Shown here piece after piece: positions 54,671 through 62,424 of a DNA stretch of 64,000 nt (position 1 is the first letter of the stretch; each line of letters starts with the position of its first letter). The position numbers were made by a program, and so were the translations under genes. Source of the DNA: UBA1794 sp050946375 (lineage in GTDB: Bacteria > Bacteroidota > Bacteroidia > Bacteroidales > Bacteroidaceae); assembly GCA_050946375.1 (NCBI GenBank), contig JBMNUT010000001.1, positions 238,663 through 302,662 of the forward strand, written 5' to 3'. The notes beneath the pieces were generated by a model. The model searched no databases and was not told where the DNA came from. It saw only the letters and a list, made by a program, of their open reading frames with translations.

Positions 54671-55990
54671 ATGAAAAAAAGGCCAACTGGAAAACAAAAT
54701 TCTTTCATTATGAGAAACATCAAGAAGTACAATATAAGGATATTCACCGACAACATCGAGGAAACAGCCCAAAAGCAGATTGAGGAATTGCTGGATATCC
54801 CCGTGTTCAGTGATTGCAAAATCCGCATCATGCCCGATGTCCATGCCGGAGCAGGCTGCGTCATCGGCTTCACGGGCGATTTGGGCAACAAGGTTATTCC
54901 CAATATCGTAGGAGTAGACATCGGTTGTGGCATACAGGTTCAGCCATTCGCCTGCGCTGCGCCCGTCGATTACCACGCTCTGAACGAGTTTATCGTACAC
55001 AACATTCCCACCGGCTACCACCATCGCGACAAAAGTTATGCCCCGCTTCCGCAAAAGTACATGGACTTTTACCGAAAAGGCAAGGAACTTATTAAGGATT
55101 TGCACTGCTATCGGGAACTGACCGAAACGAAGCGTCTCAACTTGTCCATCGGGTCGCTGGGCGGGGGAAACCACTTCATAGAACTGGACAGGGACGAAAG
55201 CGGCATGACCTATCTGGTCGTCCACACGGGCAGTCGCAATCTGGGAAAACAGGTGGCAGAGATTTACCAGCAATTAGCCGTAAAATGTCAGTCCGGATGG
55301 GCAGAACTGATGGAGGAGCAGAACCGGCTTATTGCCGAGTACAAGCAAGCCGGCCGCAAGGCAGAACTGAAAGAAGTCATCCGCGCGCTCCACAACTCCT
55401 TCAAGATGCGCAAACCGACGATACCGCCCGACTTGTCATACCTGGAAGGCAGTTTTCGCGACGACTACCTGCACGACATGAGAATCTGCCAGGAGTGGGC
55501 CAAGTTGAACCGCCGCCTGATTGTCGGGCTTATCATGGACTACCTCGTCGCACAGCGCAATACAGACATGGAAGAAAGCCAGTTGGAAGCACTCCGCTTC
55601 GAGAGTGTTCATAACTACATCGGCGACGACAACATCATCCGCAAAGGGGCTATCTCTGCCTACGCCGGGCAGAAATGCATCATCCCCCTGAACATGCGCG
55701 ACGGCTCGTTGATCTGCATCGGAAAAGGCAATGAAGACTGGAACTGCTCCGCCCCGCATGGCGCAGGCCGCATCATGAGCCGCAGCCAGGCCTTCAGGCA
55801 AATCAGCATGGACGACTACCGCGCCTCCATGCAAGGCATCTACAGCGAAAGCCTGAACGAAAGTACAAAAGACGAATCGCCGATGGTGTATAAACCAAAG
55901 GAAGAAATCATCCGCAATATAGCGGAGACGGTATCGGTAGAGAACGTCATCAAACCGATATACAACTTCAAGGCAGCAGAAGGAAAATAA
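54671..55990 (+). CDS. rtcB: RtcB-family RNA ligase
   Basis: 439 aa from ATG 54671; ATG 54710 (MRNIKKYNIRIF) is an alternative start. Metal ligand Asp and Cys are in GVDIGCGIQ near residue 86, with MPDVHAGAG before it. SLGGGNHFIEL and HTGSRNLGKQV follow, and the guanylylated His is in APHGAGRIMSRS. RtcB joins 2',3'-cyclic phosphate or 3'-phosphate RNA to 5'-OH ends using GTP. No rtcA or archease is adjacent. GC is lower than in the left part of the window. Confidence 0.95.
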   Translation: MKKRPTGKQNSFIMRNIKKYNIRIFTDNIEETAQKQIEELLDIPVFSDCKIRIMPDVHAGAGCVIGFTGDLGNKVIPNIVGVDIGCGIQVQPFACAAPVDYHALNEFIVHNIPTGYHHRDKSYAPLPQKYMDFYRKGKELIKDLHCYRELTETKRLNLSIGSLGGGNHFIELDRDESGMTYLVVHTGSRNLGKQVAEIYQQLAVKCQSGWAELMEEQNRLIAEYKQAGRKAELKEVIRALHNSFKMRKPTIPPDLSYLEGSFRDDYLHDMRICQEWAKLNRRLIVGLIMDYLVAQRNTDMEESQLEALRFESVHNYIGDDNIIRKGAISAYAGQKCIIPLNMRDGSLICIGKGNEDWNCSAPHGAGRIMSRSQAFRQISMDDYRASMQGIYSESLNESTKDESPMVYKPKEEIIRNIAETVSVENVIKPIYNFKAAEGK

Positions 55991-56102
55991 TCTCTACCTA
56001 TGCTTTGATTTAGCATCCTTACGGCCTAACTTTGTCACAATAAAATATAAACTCAGTCCATGATATAATACATTTTTTCTTTTCTTTTTCAGAAGTGTTT
56101 TG

Positions 56103-56110
56103 TAGCTTTG
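56103..56110 (+). promoter_or_regulatory. Orphan -7 box (TAGCTTTG)
   Basis: Exact TAnnTTTG match in the 425-bp gap 55991-56415. The first plus-strand gene is 300 bases on. Apart from this the gap shows nothing I can identify. Confidence 0.3.
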
Positions 56111-56415
56111 CGGAGAAACAATAAGCAAAGACAACAAAAGACAGAAACAGAGAAAGAATAAAATCGTGACATATTGCACTACTTGCTGACGGTTTATCAG
56201 TCCTGGTTAAATCTGGAAAATTTCAAAGGAGTCCTGATAATAAGTCAAAAGCAAGTTCTGTATCCTTCGCCGAAGGACATGGACTGCTTTTTCTTATTCA
56301 GACTCCGAGGTTTTTCCAGAACCCAACCAGAAGAATAAGCAAAAGGTTTAGGCTGTGTCCTTTTTTCTTTATTGTATCTGCAACAAGCTGTGAAACCTTT
56401 AAATATCAGACTAAA

Positions 56416-56766
56416 ATGAAAAACATCATCTATCTTGTCCTTTTGCTCCCTGTCACCTTCTTGACCGGCAGAGATCTCATGCCGACCCACCCCAACGAAA
56501 CGACTGATATGGAAACCAAGTATTACTATTGCGAATACTGCGGGCACAGATTTGCCTCTGTCCGCCAGCTGACTTCAGCAACCTGTTCCCGTCATCCCGA
56601 CGGCAGCAACAAAGGGCGTCACAAGCTGTACGAAGGCACGGAAAAGTCATCATACACCTGCAAGTACTGCGGAAAACAATTCCCCAGCATACAAGTAATG
56701 GTAGGCGGCCAATGCGCCAACCATCCGAAAGGTACGAACAAAGGCTATCACGCCCCGGCGCTGTAA
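56416..56766 (+). CDS. Protein with two tandem zinc-ribbon-like repeats
   Basis: 116 aa. The first ~20 residues are hydrophobic (MKNIIYLVLLLPVTFLTG) and may be a signal or anchor; an internal ATG at 56509 would give a cytoplasmic form starting METKYYYCEYCG. Two ~38-residue repeats follow: YYCEYCGHRFASVRQL ... CSRHPDGSNKG and YTCKYCGKQFPSIQVM ... CANHPKGTNKG. Each has CxxC followed by CxxH spacing, so each should bind one zinc. I do not know a function. First gene of the accessory module ending at 60982. Confidence 0.75.
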   Translation: MKNIIYLVLLLPVTFLTGRDLMPTHPNETTDMETKYYYCEYCGHRFASVRQLTSATCSRHPDGSNKGRHKLYEGTEKSSYTCKYCGKQFPSIQVMVGGQCANHPKGTNKGYHAPAL

Positions 56767-56813
56767 TTTATAAGGAGGGATAGAGTATGTTCAGATTAGA
56801 ATAATCCATCTGT

Positions 56814-56821
56814 TAAGTTTG
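56814..56821 (+). promoter_or_regulatory. -7 box (TAAGTTTG) plus strong AGGAGG before the helical-protein gene
   Basis: Exact TAnnTTTG match 26 bases before ATG 56847, followed by AAAAGGAGGATAAAG. A full AGGAGG just before the start is unusual in this group. Confidence 0.55.
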
Positions 56822-56846
56822 CAAACAATAAAAGGAGGATAAAGAT

Positions 56847-58940
56847 ATGAATAAACTAAAAATCTATCAGAAAATTCATGACATTGCCCATCAAGGACAA
56901 CAAGACGGCTCAATCTATACGCGTGCAGACCTGGCATACGATCTGCAAGAACTGGGAATATCACAAGATACCGTGGAAGTGGGTTGGCTGGTGTGGGAGG
57001 CATATCAGCATTTCAAGAATGACAATGCCATCAAATCCTTCTTCTACAACAACGACAAAAAGGTGTCATTGGTTGATGAATACCAAGTCGATCACTTAAT
57101 TTCCCAAAATAACGATGCCCTTTTTCCTCTGCTTCGGGATAAACTGAAAGATGGTAACCGCTCAATAGAAAGGCTCAACCAAGCCATTACACAAACCATG
57201 AACGGCAGCATCGGCAAGGCAGGAAGCAACGTGCTTAATACGGTTATGGGAACACAGGGTGTGGTCAACGTAAGAAACGAAGCTACTTTTGTATTCAACA
57301 ACTATTCGCAACTTATAGGCAATTACGATGATGTCAAAAGTTCCATCAAATATCTCATTGCAGATTTTACCAAACTGCGCTCCTATGTCTGCAACATTTA
57401 CCAGCAATATGCCATGGTCCTGACTGATGCCTTCGGCGACTCGATAAAGGCTGTAGCACCGGAACTATTCGATTTCGACTCAGTAGAGTGGTTAGATGTA
57501 CAAAGTATGCTACAGACAATAAAACTGGATTACGACAAAATAACCGAGAGATGTTCAATGTTGATGAGCGACATCTCAGGAAGTTTTACAGATTCCATCA
57601 AACAAGCCAGTTCCTCATACCGAGTAGCAGGCAACAAACAGACCGGACTGTTGTTGGCTGCACTCAATATGGTATCGCACTATGTGAATGCCGGGCAAAA
57701 GACAAACGAGCTAAAACAAGAGCTACTCTCACTGAAAAACAGCGTAAAGCACGATGTGACGCTCATCAAAGGAGACTTAATCCGCTTGCTCGTAATATAC
57801 AAGTCCCTGAACGATCTGTACATTCCACAAAGCGAAACTTTCTGCCGCTTCAGCAAACAAGTGCTAACTACCGAATGGCAGCGCTTGGAAGATGCCCTCT
57901 ACGGCAATACCGCTATAAAACAAATGAAGCAACGGAGGGACGAAATTCTAGCGGAAAGCAAGGAAGTGGAGAAAGAAATGACGGATGCGGAAATGAACAT
58001 CAGCTACTACACCTCGCACATCAACGAATGCCAACAGTTGCTCGACAGTTTACGCCCGCAATATGAGCAGGCCAAACAAAGTAAACCCCAAAAGCCTTTC
58101 TTCCTGATAAACCTTTTCACTTTTGGCGCATCGGGAAAGAAATACAATCGGGCCATTTATGACTGGAACATGGCATGCAAACCGGTCATTTCGCGCTTCG
58201 AGGACTTACAGGTAGACGTGAAACTGGATCAGGATGAACTGCTTATGCACCAAACGTCATTTACCCAAAACAAGAAGCGCTCAGAAGAGCTAAAGCGCGA
58301 ACTAAAGCAGCAAAGTAAACTCATTATGGACAACATCAAAGTCGATACTTCTACTCGAGTAAAAATGCTGCCCCACCTGGAAGCCATGGTCCAGATGCTG
58401 CGCCTCGCACATGAAATAGCTAACAGCAAACTGGATTCCAAACTGACCAAAACTGTTTCGATCGATCGGAAAGACACAGAATTACCTGCCGAGCTACGCC
58501 AGAGAATCAGCGCTTTTGCTGACTCGGTGCGCACTCTTGCTGAAAATAATAATTATCTAAACAGCCAACAAGCTCCCTCTGTTCCCGAAGAAACAGGATA
58601 CACGCCAGAATTGCAAGAGGCCGAAAATACAGCCATACAAAACACCATCAACTTATTTGAGAGTTGGGGACACTTGCAGGCAATGAAAGCACAGAGCGCC
58701 ATCGCACACAAAAAATACGATGAAGAGCTGGAGCGACTTCAAGATGAATTCCGCAAGAACCTTTCCGACATTGATAATAAAAGTTCCATTCTGCGCAAAA
58801 GCCTGCAAAAAATCAATACGGCACAAAATCATGAGCAACTTAAGGAAGGATTGCTCTCGCTTTTGGGAGCAAACAACAAGGCCTTTACAGAAAAAGACTG
58901 GGATGATTTTCTAAATGGAGATAAAACAATAGAGTTATGA
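56847..58940 (+). CDS. Large helical / coiled-coil protein of unknown function (697 aa)
   Basis: I do not recognise a family. The protein is almost entirely predicted helical. The N-terminal ~90 residues (IYTRADLAYDLQELGISQDT) look globular. Long amphipathic stretches follow, with a clear coiled coil at about 365-405 (RRDEILAESKEVEKEMTDAE) and another at about 465-500. A short hydrophobic element (KPFFLINLFTFGASGKKYNR) sits near residue 420. No signal peptide. Its stop overlaps the start of the DUF4112 gene (ATGA), so the two products are made together. A membrane-associated or pore-forming role is only a guess. Confidence 0.75.
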   Translation: MNKLKIYQKIHDIAHQGQQDGSIYTRADLAYDLQELGISQDTVEVGWLVWEAYQHFKNDNAIKSFFYNNDKKVSLVDEYQVDHLISQNNDALFPLLRDKLKDGNRSIERLNQAITQTMNGSIGKAGSNVLNTVMGTQGVVNVRNEATFVFNNYSQLIGNYDDVKSSIKYLIADFTKLRSYVCNIYQQYAMVLTDAFGDSIKAVAPELFDFDSVEWLDVQSMLQTIKLDYDKITERCSMLMSDISGSFTDSIKQASSSYRVAGNKQTGLLLAALNMVSHYVNAGQKTNELKQELLSLKNSVKHDVTLIKGDLIRLLVIYKSLNDLYIPQSETFCRFSKQVLTTEWQRLEDALYGNTAIKQMKQRRDEILAESKEVEKEMTDAEMNISYYTSHINECQQLLDSLRPQYEQAKQSKPQKPFFLINLFTFGASGKKYNRAIYDWNMACKPVISRFEDLQVDVKLDQDELLMHQTSFTQNKKRSEELKRELKQQSKLIMDNIKVDTSTRVKMLPHLEAMVQMLRLAHEIANSKLDSKLTKTVSIDRKDTELPAELRQRISAFADSVRTLAENNNYLNSQQAPSVPEETGYTPELQEAENTAIQNTINLFESWGHLQAMKAQSAIAHKKYDEELERLQDEFRKNLSDIDNKSSILRKSLQKINTAQNHEQLKEGLLSLLGANNKAFTEKDWDDFLNGDKTIEL

Positions 58941-59536
58941 ACGAACAACAAAGCAACAGGCGGCAACGTGCCCAACAGGATTTAGGTCTGGACAACGCCA
59001 AAGAGCAAAGGCAGATAGAACGTTCCATGCAAAAAGAAGAGGAACGACGAAGAAAGAAGGAAGAAAAAAGATTGATTATCGAACAATCATCTTCGTATAA
59101 AGCAACCCAAGTAATCGCCAAATATATGGATAAATATTGCTTGGACCCGATTTTAGGTTTCTTTATACCAGGATTGGGAGACGCACTGACTTCGATTTTT
59201 GTACTACCTTTTATCTACGTCAGCATATTCCAAATACGCTCTCTTCCTTTGACACTGGCGATTATTTTCAACATCCTTCGCGATGTAGCTTTTGGATTGA
59301 TTCCTTTCTGGATAGGAGACTTCATAGACGTATTCAATCGTGCTTATATCCAAAACAGTAAACTAATAGTCGGTTTCGTAGAAGATGATAAAAAAGTTAT
59401 CGAGGAAGTCAACCGAAAAGCATTTTGGACAGGTATTCTGATCGTCATTTTCTGCCTCATCATCTACTGGCTGGTAAAATTGGCCGTCAGCATTGCAACT
59501 TGGATAGGAAGTTTCTTTAGCGGATTATTCTCCTGA
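58937..59536 (+). CDS. DUF4112-family membrane protein
   Basis: 199 aa. The first ~55 residues are very charged (Arg, Lys, Glu, Gln) and probably form a cytoplasmic helix. Residues about 60-145 match DUF4112: YCLDPILGFFIPGLGDALTS and FGLIPFWIGDFIDVFNRAYI, with hydrophobic segments between. A final transmembrane helix (FWTGILIVIFCLIIYWLVKL) lies near residue 165. The family has no established function. ATGA overlap with the helical-protein gene indicates coupling. Confidence 0.82.
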   Translation: MNEQQSNRRQRAQQDLGLDNAKEQRQIERSMQKEEERRRKKEEKRLIIEQSSSYKATQVIAKYMDKYCLDPILGFFIPGLGDALTSIFVLPFIYVSIFQIRSLPLTLAIIFNILRDVAFGLIPFWIGDFIDVFNRAYIQNSKLIVGFVEDDKKVIEEVNRKAFWTGILIVIFCLIIYWLVKLAVSIATWIGSFFSGLFS

Positions 59537-59592
59537 CACAGTACAACTACCGTACAAGTAAATATTATGTTTAACCTTTAAATTCTAAGAAA

Positions 59593-59814
59593 ATGTCAAA
59601 AGTATTTCAAATCATTCCGAAGCGCATCAAGCGCGTGAACGGCACCGTATTGACGCCGGAAATGGTAGTTACCGTTACTACCCAGTCGCACACATCCAAT
59701 CCGTTTAACAACGGAGCCAAAGAAGTACAGGAAGCCTATATGCGACTTTACAACTTCGACTACAAAAAGGCCTGTTGTTCCATCAATGACTTCGAGTTTA
59801 AGAAGTTAGACTAA
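59593..59814 (+). CDS. Small hypothetical protein (73 aa)
   Basis: Starts MSKVFQIIPKRIKRVNGTVL and continues with alternating polar/hydrophobic strands (MVVTVTTQSH), then a helical stretch (KEVQEAYMRLYNFDYKKACC). It contains a CC pair and no signal. I do not recognise a named domain. It sits 56 bp after the DUF4112 gene and 78 bp before the nuclease gene, which makes an adaptor, chaperone or targeting role for the nuclease conceivable but unproved. Confidence 0.7.
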   Translation: MSKVFQIIPKRIKRVNGTVLTPEMVVTVTTQSHTSNPFNNGAKEVQEAYMRLYNFDYKKACCSINDFEFKKLD

Positions 59815-59892
59815 TATGTTCGAAAGAATAATTGTTCTTACGCAATCTTGAATTCATCCCGCAAGAGAAGAAGGACATAAACAAACCGTAAA

Positions 59893-60369
59893 ATGACAAT
59901 GGAAGCATTCAGAAGAAATATACAGAAGGCCACGGGATGGTCGGACACCATCGTCAACGCCATCCGAAACGAAGAAGAAGCACGCATCTATATGAATGCC
60001 GGACTAAAAGAGGCAACTGTCAATGGAAAACAAGCATTGATTCAGCCACACATAGACCCGGACTACGTGATGCCGGAATGGTGGATTAAGGAACACGGAG
60101 AAGACTGGAGAGGATGGAGCAACAGCGACTTGATGGGAGAAGGGTATCCCCCTCACGACGAGAACGGAGATCCCTACGAACTGCATCACATCGGGCAACT
60201 GACAGATTCACCGCTTGCAGAACTCACGTGGGCACAACATCGTAATCCCGGCAACTATGCTGTCCTGCATACAATCGACGACTACTCGGACATCGACCGG
60301 GGAGCGTTCGACGAGGAAAAGAAAAGCTACTGGATGGCAAGATATAAAGCAAAAACAAACTGTAAGTGA
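59893..60369 (+). CDS. LHH/HNH-superfamily nuclease, probable toxin
   Basis: 158 aa from ATG 59893 (ATG 59899 also in frame). The C-terminal half has YELHHIGQLTDSPLAELTWA then HRNPGNYAVLH, matching the LHH branch of the HNH/endonuclease VII superfamily used as DNase tips in polymorphic toxins. No delivery domain is attached: the first ~55 residues are a short N-terminal region. A separate gene follows after 19 bases and may give immunity. Could instead be a housekeeping nuclease, but the neighbourhood argues for an effector. Confidence 0.78.
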   Translation: MTMEAFRRNIQKATGWSDTIVNAIRNEEEARIYMNAGLKEATVNGKQALIQPHIDPDYVMPEWWIKEHGEDWRGWSNSDLMGEGYPPHDENGDPYELHHIGQLTDSPLAELTWAQHRNPGNYAVLHTIDDYSDIDRGAFDEEKKSYWMARYKAKTNCK

Positions 60370-60388
60370 AATACAATCGAAAAAAGGG

Positions 60389-60982
60389 ATGAAAGAAAAG
60401 ACCGATAATTGGTATCCATATCCGGAAGCAGAATGGGATGAAAAGGAACAAGTGTGGTATTTCGGCGACTATGCTGCAGAATGCTGCCTGTCGCTGCTGG
60501 AGGAACTGATGGTTTATGCAGAAATGCCCGAAAACCTGAAGCATTTGTGTAACAAAGCTGTCTTGGCCTTGCATTACATCCTTAAAGGGAATGACCTTCC
60601 AGACTATCCGGATATGAAAACTTGTATTCGTGTCAACACCGGTCTGCACAGCCTGGCCACTTGTCTGCCTTTTCTCAATGAAGAATACATAAAGATAAAG
60701 GGAGACAAGTTGGCTCAGGCCAGCAGTCTGATAGCCAAACGAATATTGCCAGCCTTGAAGGACTTTTCCAAGCATACCCAGTTTCCTCCGGACTATTTCT
60801 CACGTATTTATCCGGAAATAAAAGATGCATGCGAGCAATGGGATGCCGTACTGAAGGAAATGATTTATGCCTTTACGTATTTGGCGACACCCCCTGAAAA
60901 ATCCTGCAAAGAAGACATCCGACGGATGCAAATAGGCTTACACTTCTTCGCCGAATATCTGCCGGAGATGTACAACCTGTGA
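60389..60982 (+). CDS. Acidic protein, candidate immunity protein for the LHH nuclease
   Basis: 197 aa from ATG 60389, preceded by AAAAAAGGG. The frame is open upstream inside the nuclease gene but in another frame of it. The protein is acidic and helical (YPYPEAEWDEKEQVWYFGDY, EYIKIKGDKLAQASSLIAKR) with no signal peptide. Immediate 3' position relative to the nuclease and acidic character are what one expects of an immunity protein; I do not recognise the family itself. Confidence 0.72.
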   Translation: MKEKTDNWYPYPEAEWDEKEQVWYFGDYAAECCLSLLEELMVYAEMPENLKHLCNKAVLALHYILKGNDLPDYPDMKTCIRVNTGLHSLATCLPFLNEEYIKIKGDKLAQASSLIAKRILPALKDFSKHTQFPPDYFSRIYPEIKDACEQWDAVLKEMIYAFTYLATPPEKSCKEDIRRMQIGLHFFAEYLPEMYNL

Positions 60983-61076
60983 AATTTATGTTTGATCCAA
61001 CAAATCCCTCCGTTTTACTACGTTGAGCCGTATTTATGTTGAATCTTTATTTATGATTTATCCTCGCAAAAACGAA

Positions 61077-61112
61077 AATCAGCGACTTACGTTTATTCGT
61101 AAGTCGCTGATT
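61077..61112 (-). terminator. Terminator behind the truncated tRNA gene
   Basis: Perfect 14-bp stem AATCAGCGACTTAC / GTAAGTCGCTGATT with an 8-nt loop. On the minus strand it is followed by TTCGTTTTTG. It lies 10 bases beyond the tRNA 3' end and may also stop plus-strand transcription. Confidence 0.8.
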
Positions 61113-61121
61113 CTTTTAACG

Positions 61122-61166
61122 TGGACCAGCCAGGGCTTGAACCTGGGACCTCCAGATTATGAGTCT
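61122..61166 (-). tRNA. 3' half of a tRNA gene with CAU anticodon (truncated; probable att site)
   Basis: Minus strand shows anticodon loop CTCATAA, 3' anticodon-stem arm TCTGG, variable loop, a perfect T-arm (CCAGG TTCAAGC CCTGG) and acceptor 3' strand ending CTGGTCCA. The 5' acceptor strand, D-arm and most of the 5' anticodon-stem arm are missing: the bases at 61167 onward do not resemble tRNA. CAU fits elongator Met or a lysidine-type Ile tRNA. A cut in the anticodon stem-loop is typical of an attachment site. Confidence 0.8.
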
Positions 61167-61291
61167 ACCAGAACTTTTTCTTGAAACTACTGTATGTCAG
61201 TCTGTTAATAATCTCTTAAAAAGCCAATAGAACAACTATTGACCAACAATGGCTAAGTTTATACTAAGCCAATGAATGCACTTATACTGTG

Positions 61292-61747
61292 CTAAGTTTC
61301 TGCTTTATGCTTCATAACTGTTTTGGTTATATGGTTCAATGATTCTCTGCCTAATATAGCAGGTTTATCCAAATTCTTGTCAAGAAGAAAAGGAAAAGAG
61401 AAAGTACATCCCTCATACTCAAATCCAAACATGATTACTTTGCATACTTTCAACTTGTTGTCCTTGCATCTTCCCACTTTCTTCCCAACATAATGGAACA
61501 CATCATTAGTGTTGATGGAATCCACATATTCAGGAAGAAAGGGCTGCAAGTTGTCATAGACAGGTTTTGTATTCACTTCTCTTATATCATTCTCAGGAAG
61601 TGAATACACCTGCTTCTCTCCAAGATTGAAGAAAGCCAAGAATGCAGGGCTGATAAGGTTATGCTTCATTCTCTTGTCAAGAAGGAATGTAAAACCAATG
61701 CCTTTGATTTGGATGAAGATTTCATCCTTTTCTGTATTCATATCCAT
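61292..61747 (-). CDS. Retropepsin-like protein lacking the catalytic motif
   Basis: 151 aa. Its layout follows the retropepsin-like gene at 62014: FTFLLDKRMKHNLISPAFLA stands where an active protease has a DTG loop, but reads DKRM, and AILGRESLNH stands for the second conserved hydrophobic-hydrophobic-Gly element. With the catalytic Gly lost it is probably inactive, perhaps a structural partner in a heterodimer. Its start overlaps the previous gene's end by 26 bp. Low-GC, unlike the host genes. Confidence 0.65.
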   Translation of the reverse strand: MDMNTEKDEIFIQIKGIGFTFLLDKRMKHNLISPAFLAFFNLGEKQVYSLPENDIREVNTKPVYDNLQPFLPEYVDSINTNDVFHYVGKKVGRCKDNKLKVCKVIMFGFEYEGCTFSFPFLLDKNLDKPAILGRESLNHITKTVMKHKAET

Positions 61748-62021
61748 ACATAGTTTTGAACTTTACTCTTGCTTTTTCTTCAATTACATCATCAGGTTCA
61801 AACTGTGCATATTCATCTTCTGACCTCAATTCCCTAACAATCTTTTCAAAATGATAGTCATCAAGAAGTTGTTGATTCTCCCTTTTATCATCTTCATTCA
61901 AATTGCCAGTCAGATGCCTTATTTTATAACTTTGTTCTTCTATGGTCTTTTTGTTGGATTTTCTTTCTGCATATAGGAGTATTGCTGCTCCTATAGCAAG
62001 TATAGCTATTGCTTCAATCAT
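61722..62021 (-). CDS. Small membrane-anchored protein (99 aa)
   Basis: N-terminal transmembrane helix (MIEAIAILAIGAAILLYAER) followed by an acidic/basic soluble tail (KTIEEQSYKIRHLTGNLNED). It overlaps the retropepsin gene by 8 bp and the pseudo-retropepsin gene by 26 bp, so the three are translated together. No known family. It could tether the protease pair to the membrane. Confidence 0.65.
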   Translation of the reverse strand: MIEAIAILAIGAAILLYAERKSNKKTIEEQSYKIRHLTGNLNEDDKRENQQLLDDYHFEKIVRELRSEDEYAQFEPDDVIEEKARVKFKTMYGYEYRKG

Positions 62022-62424
62022 TGCATTTTATGTTGTAAGTTTCAAAATCAATAATCCATTTGTTTTCCATGAGGAACTCTACACCCAATACACCATGTAT
62101 CTGGACACCAGTTTCTTCTTGTACCTGTGCTATTGCATCAGTAGCATCAAGCACAGAAAAGGTGGAGGTGTAATCAATCCCTTCAAAGTTGAATGTGGCT
62201 TCAATAACAGGAGTTTCCTTGTAATGTCCCTCAATTCCCATTGTCCTACAAGTACTATCAAGTAATTTAAACTCATCTTTGAAGTGTTCATACACAAAGT
62301 CAAAAAGGGTGTTATGTGTAGCTCCTGTATCAACAAGAAAACATAAGTTCTTTAGTTTGCCTGATGTTACTATCAGTGGTAAGCCTGTCTTTTGCAAGCC
62401 TAATGTTAGTGGAAATTCCATCAT
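62014..62424 (-). CDS. Retropepsin-like aspartic protease
   Basis: 136 aa. FLVDTGATHNTLFDFVYEHF carries the catalytic DTGA motif and GVLGVEFLMENKWIIDF the conserved second element (Leu-Gly plus terminal IDF), both standard for clan AA single-domain proteases. Such enzymes work as dimers. No signal peptide, so cytoplasmic unless tethered. Its start lies one base after the lipoprotein stop at 62425 (TAA then ATGATG), so it is coupled to it. The protein encoded at 61292 has the same layout with a broken active site. Confidence 0.8.
   Translation of the reverse strand: MMEFPLTLGLQKTGLPLIVTSGKLKNLCFLVDTGATHNTLFDFVYEHFKDEFKLLDSTCRTMGIEGHYKETPVIEATFNFEGIDYTSTFSVLDATDAIAQVQEETGVQIHGVLGVEFLMENKWIIDFETYNIKCND

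Noticed and set aside
55994..56179. 61-residue hydrophobic minus-strand open frame
   Set aside because: Low-complexity AT-rich sequence with no promoter or ribosome site; it overlaps the orphan -7 box on the other strand.
61167..61260. Missing 5' half of the tRNA next to its 3' half, as an intron-containing gene
   Set aside because: No GGACCAG-type acceptor strand or D-arm found on the 5' side, so the gene is truncated rather than split.
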